NCBI RefSeq assembly: GCF_003336675.1
Contig: NZ_QPII01000001.1
Span: forward strand, 186,001 to 250,000
Reading direction: 5' to 3'
From: Billgrantia montanilacus
GTDB lineage: Bacteria > Pseudomonadota > Gammaproteobacteria > Pseudomonadales > Halomonadaceae
Length of the DNA: 64,000 nucleotides
Part shown: in pieces, positions 63,487 through 64,000 of the stretch
Position numbering within the stretch: position 1 is the first letter of the stretch
Layout of the letters: every line of letters starts with the position of its first letter
Program-made: the position numbers and the translations under genes
The notes under the pieces: model-generated
Told to the model about the DNA's origin: nothing
Seen by the model: the letters and a program-made list of their open reading frames with translations, nothing else
Database searches by the model: none

Positions 63487-63954
63487 ATGACCGAGCAGAA
63501 GGTGAACGTCGAAAGCTTCAACCTGGACCACACCAAGGTAAAGGCACCCTATGTGCGGCTGGCCGATATCAAGACCGGCGAGAACGGCGACTGCATCCAC
63601 AAGTACGACATGCGAATCTGCCAGCCCAACCTGGCGCACATGGAGATGCCCGCGCTGCATTCCCTGGAGCACCTGCTGGCCGAGCTGTCTCGCAATCACT
63701 CCGACAAGGTAGTCGATATCAGCCCGATGGGCTGCCAGACCGGCTTCTACGTGGCAATGATCAACCACGACGATTACGAAGGCGTGCTCGCGTTGCTGGA
63801 AGGCACCCTGAAGGACGTCCTCGAGGCCACCGAAGTCCCCGCCTGCAACGAGAAGCAGTGCGGCTGGGCGGCCAGCCACAGCCTGGAGGGCGCCAAGGAG
63901 ATCGCACGCGGCTTCTTGGCCAAGCGCGGCGAGTGGGCTCAGGTCTTCGCGTGA
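63487..63954 (+). CDS. luxS: S-ribosylhomocysteine lyase
   Basis: A 155-residue metal enzyme splitting S-ribosylhomocysteine into homocysteine and DPD, the precursor of autoinducer-2. The metal motif is HSLEHL with further ligands in [14 protein letters not shown] (catalytic cysteine) and [20 protein letters not shown]. The protein is slightly shorter than the usual 160-172 residues. It closes the metK-ABM-luxS group, which recycles the SAM by-product. The matching nucleosidase (Pfs) is not in the window. Confidence 0.94.
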   Translation: MTEQKVNVESFNLDHTKVKAPYVRLADIKTGENGDCIHKYDMRICQPNLAHMEMPALHSLEHLLAELSRNHSDKVVDISPMGCQTGFYVAMINHDDYEGVLALLEGTLKDVLEATEVPACNEKQCGWAASHSLEGAKEIARGFLAKRGEWAQVFA

Positions 63955-64000
63955 CGCCTGGCGCCGGCGCTACAAAGTCTTGCACAAAGCGGCTATGTTG

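Overview
The window looks like chromosomal DNA of a moderately halophilic gammaproteobacterium of the Halomonadaceae (Halomonas or a close relative). The evidence is high GC coding DNA, acidic proteins, a BetT-type betaine/choline carrier, the ectoine-degradation genes doeA-doeB-doeX-doeC-doeD, and an alpha-glucosidase whose catalytic residues fall at the numbers I recall for the Halomonas enzyme HaG (D202, E271, D333). I see no rRNA, tRNA, CRISPR array, prophage or intact insertion sequence. The species assignment is inference.

Layout. 1-2.6 kb: an ECF sigma factor cut by the left edge, an ArsM-like methyltransferase, an exported cupin and a YjbQ-type protein. 2.6-10.3 kb: a SulP/DauA transporter, BetT, and a divergent TRAP transporter with a Tat-exported binding protein. 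10.3-13.3 kb: a Spy-like periplasmic protein with a BaeR/BaeS two-component pair. 13.4-20.6 kb: an alpha-glucoside island (LacI regulator, ABC ATPase, GH13 alpha-glucosidase, two permeases, binding protein) with a LacI-type palindrome in front of it. 20.7-25.5 kb: a LysO-like lysine exporter, a DUF3108 protein, the NAD salvage pair pncA-pncB and a GhrA-like reductase.

25.5-42.3 kb is an ectoine/hydroxyectoine catabolic region. A MocR-type regulator resembling EnuR diverges from doeA-doeB-doeX. Next come four genes not part of the textbook pathway (nitrilase-family amidohydrolase, ATP-grasp ligase, C45-type Ntn hydrolase, very large fold-type-I PLP decarboxylase), then doeC, doeD, eutB and eutC. 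The regulator/doeA gap carries three copies of the decamer ATTGTCATGA. A small MITE-like element and several long hairpins lie between the catabolic genes, and a decayed fragment of a second eutC-like gene lies just beyond.

42.4-53.1 kb: an MFS transporter, a HAD dehalogenase, then an unusual segment. A tubulin-tyrosine-ligase-like ATP-grasp domain is fused to a PqqD-like domain and a degenerate HprK-like domain. It is followed by an ECF sigma factor with a 63-residue zinc-finger anti-sigma protein, a YnjBCD-type ABC importer, and a membrane-anchored mono-heme cytochrome with a Glu/Gly/Ala repeat that resembles a tubulin tail. The ligase and the Glu-rich protein are my best candidate for an undescribed peptide-modification system.

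53.2-64 kb: an NfeD/slipin membrane-quality pair, an EamA transporter, a SulP transporter with a tandem universal stress protein, NAD-type isocitrate dehydrogenase, cyclopropane fatty acid synthase, and metK-monooxygenase-luxS linking SAM synthesis to S-ribosylhomocysteine cleavage. Overall the region is rich in osmolyte uptake and breakdown, envelope stress response and one-carbon metabolism.
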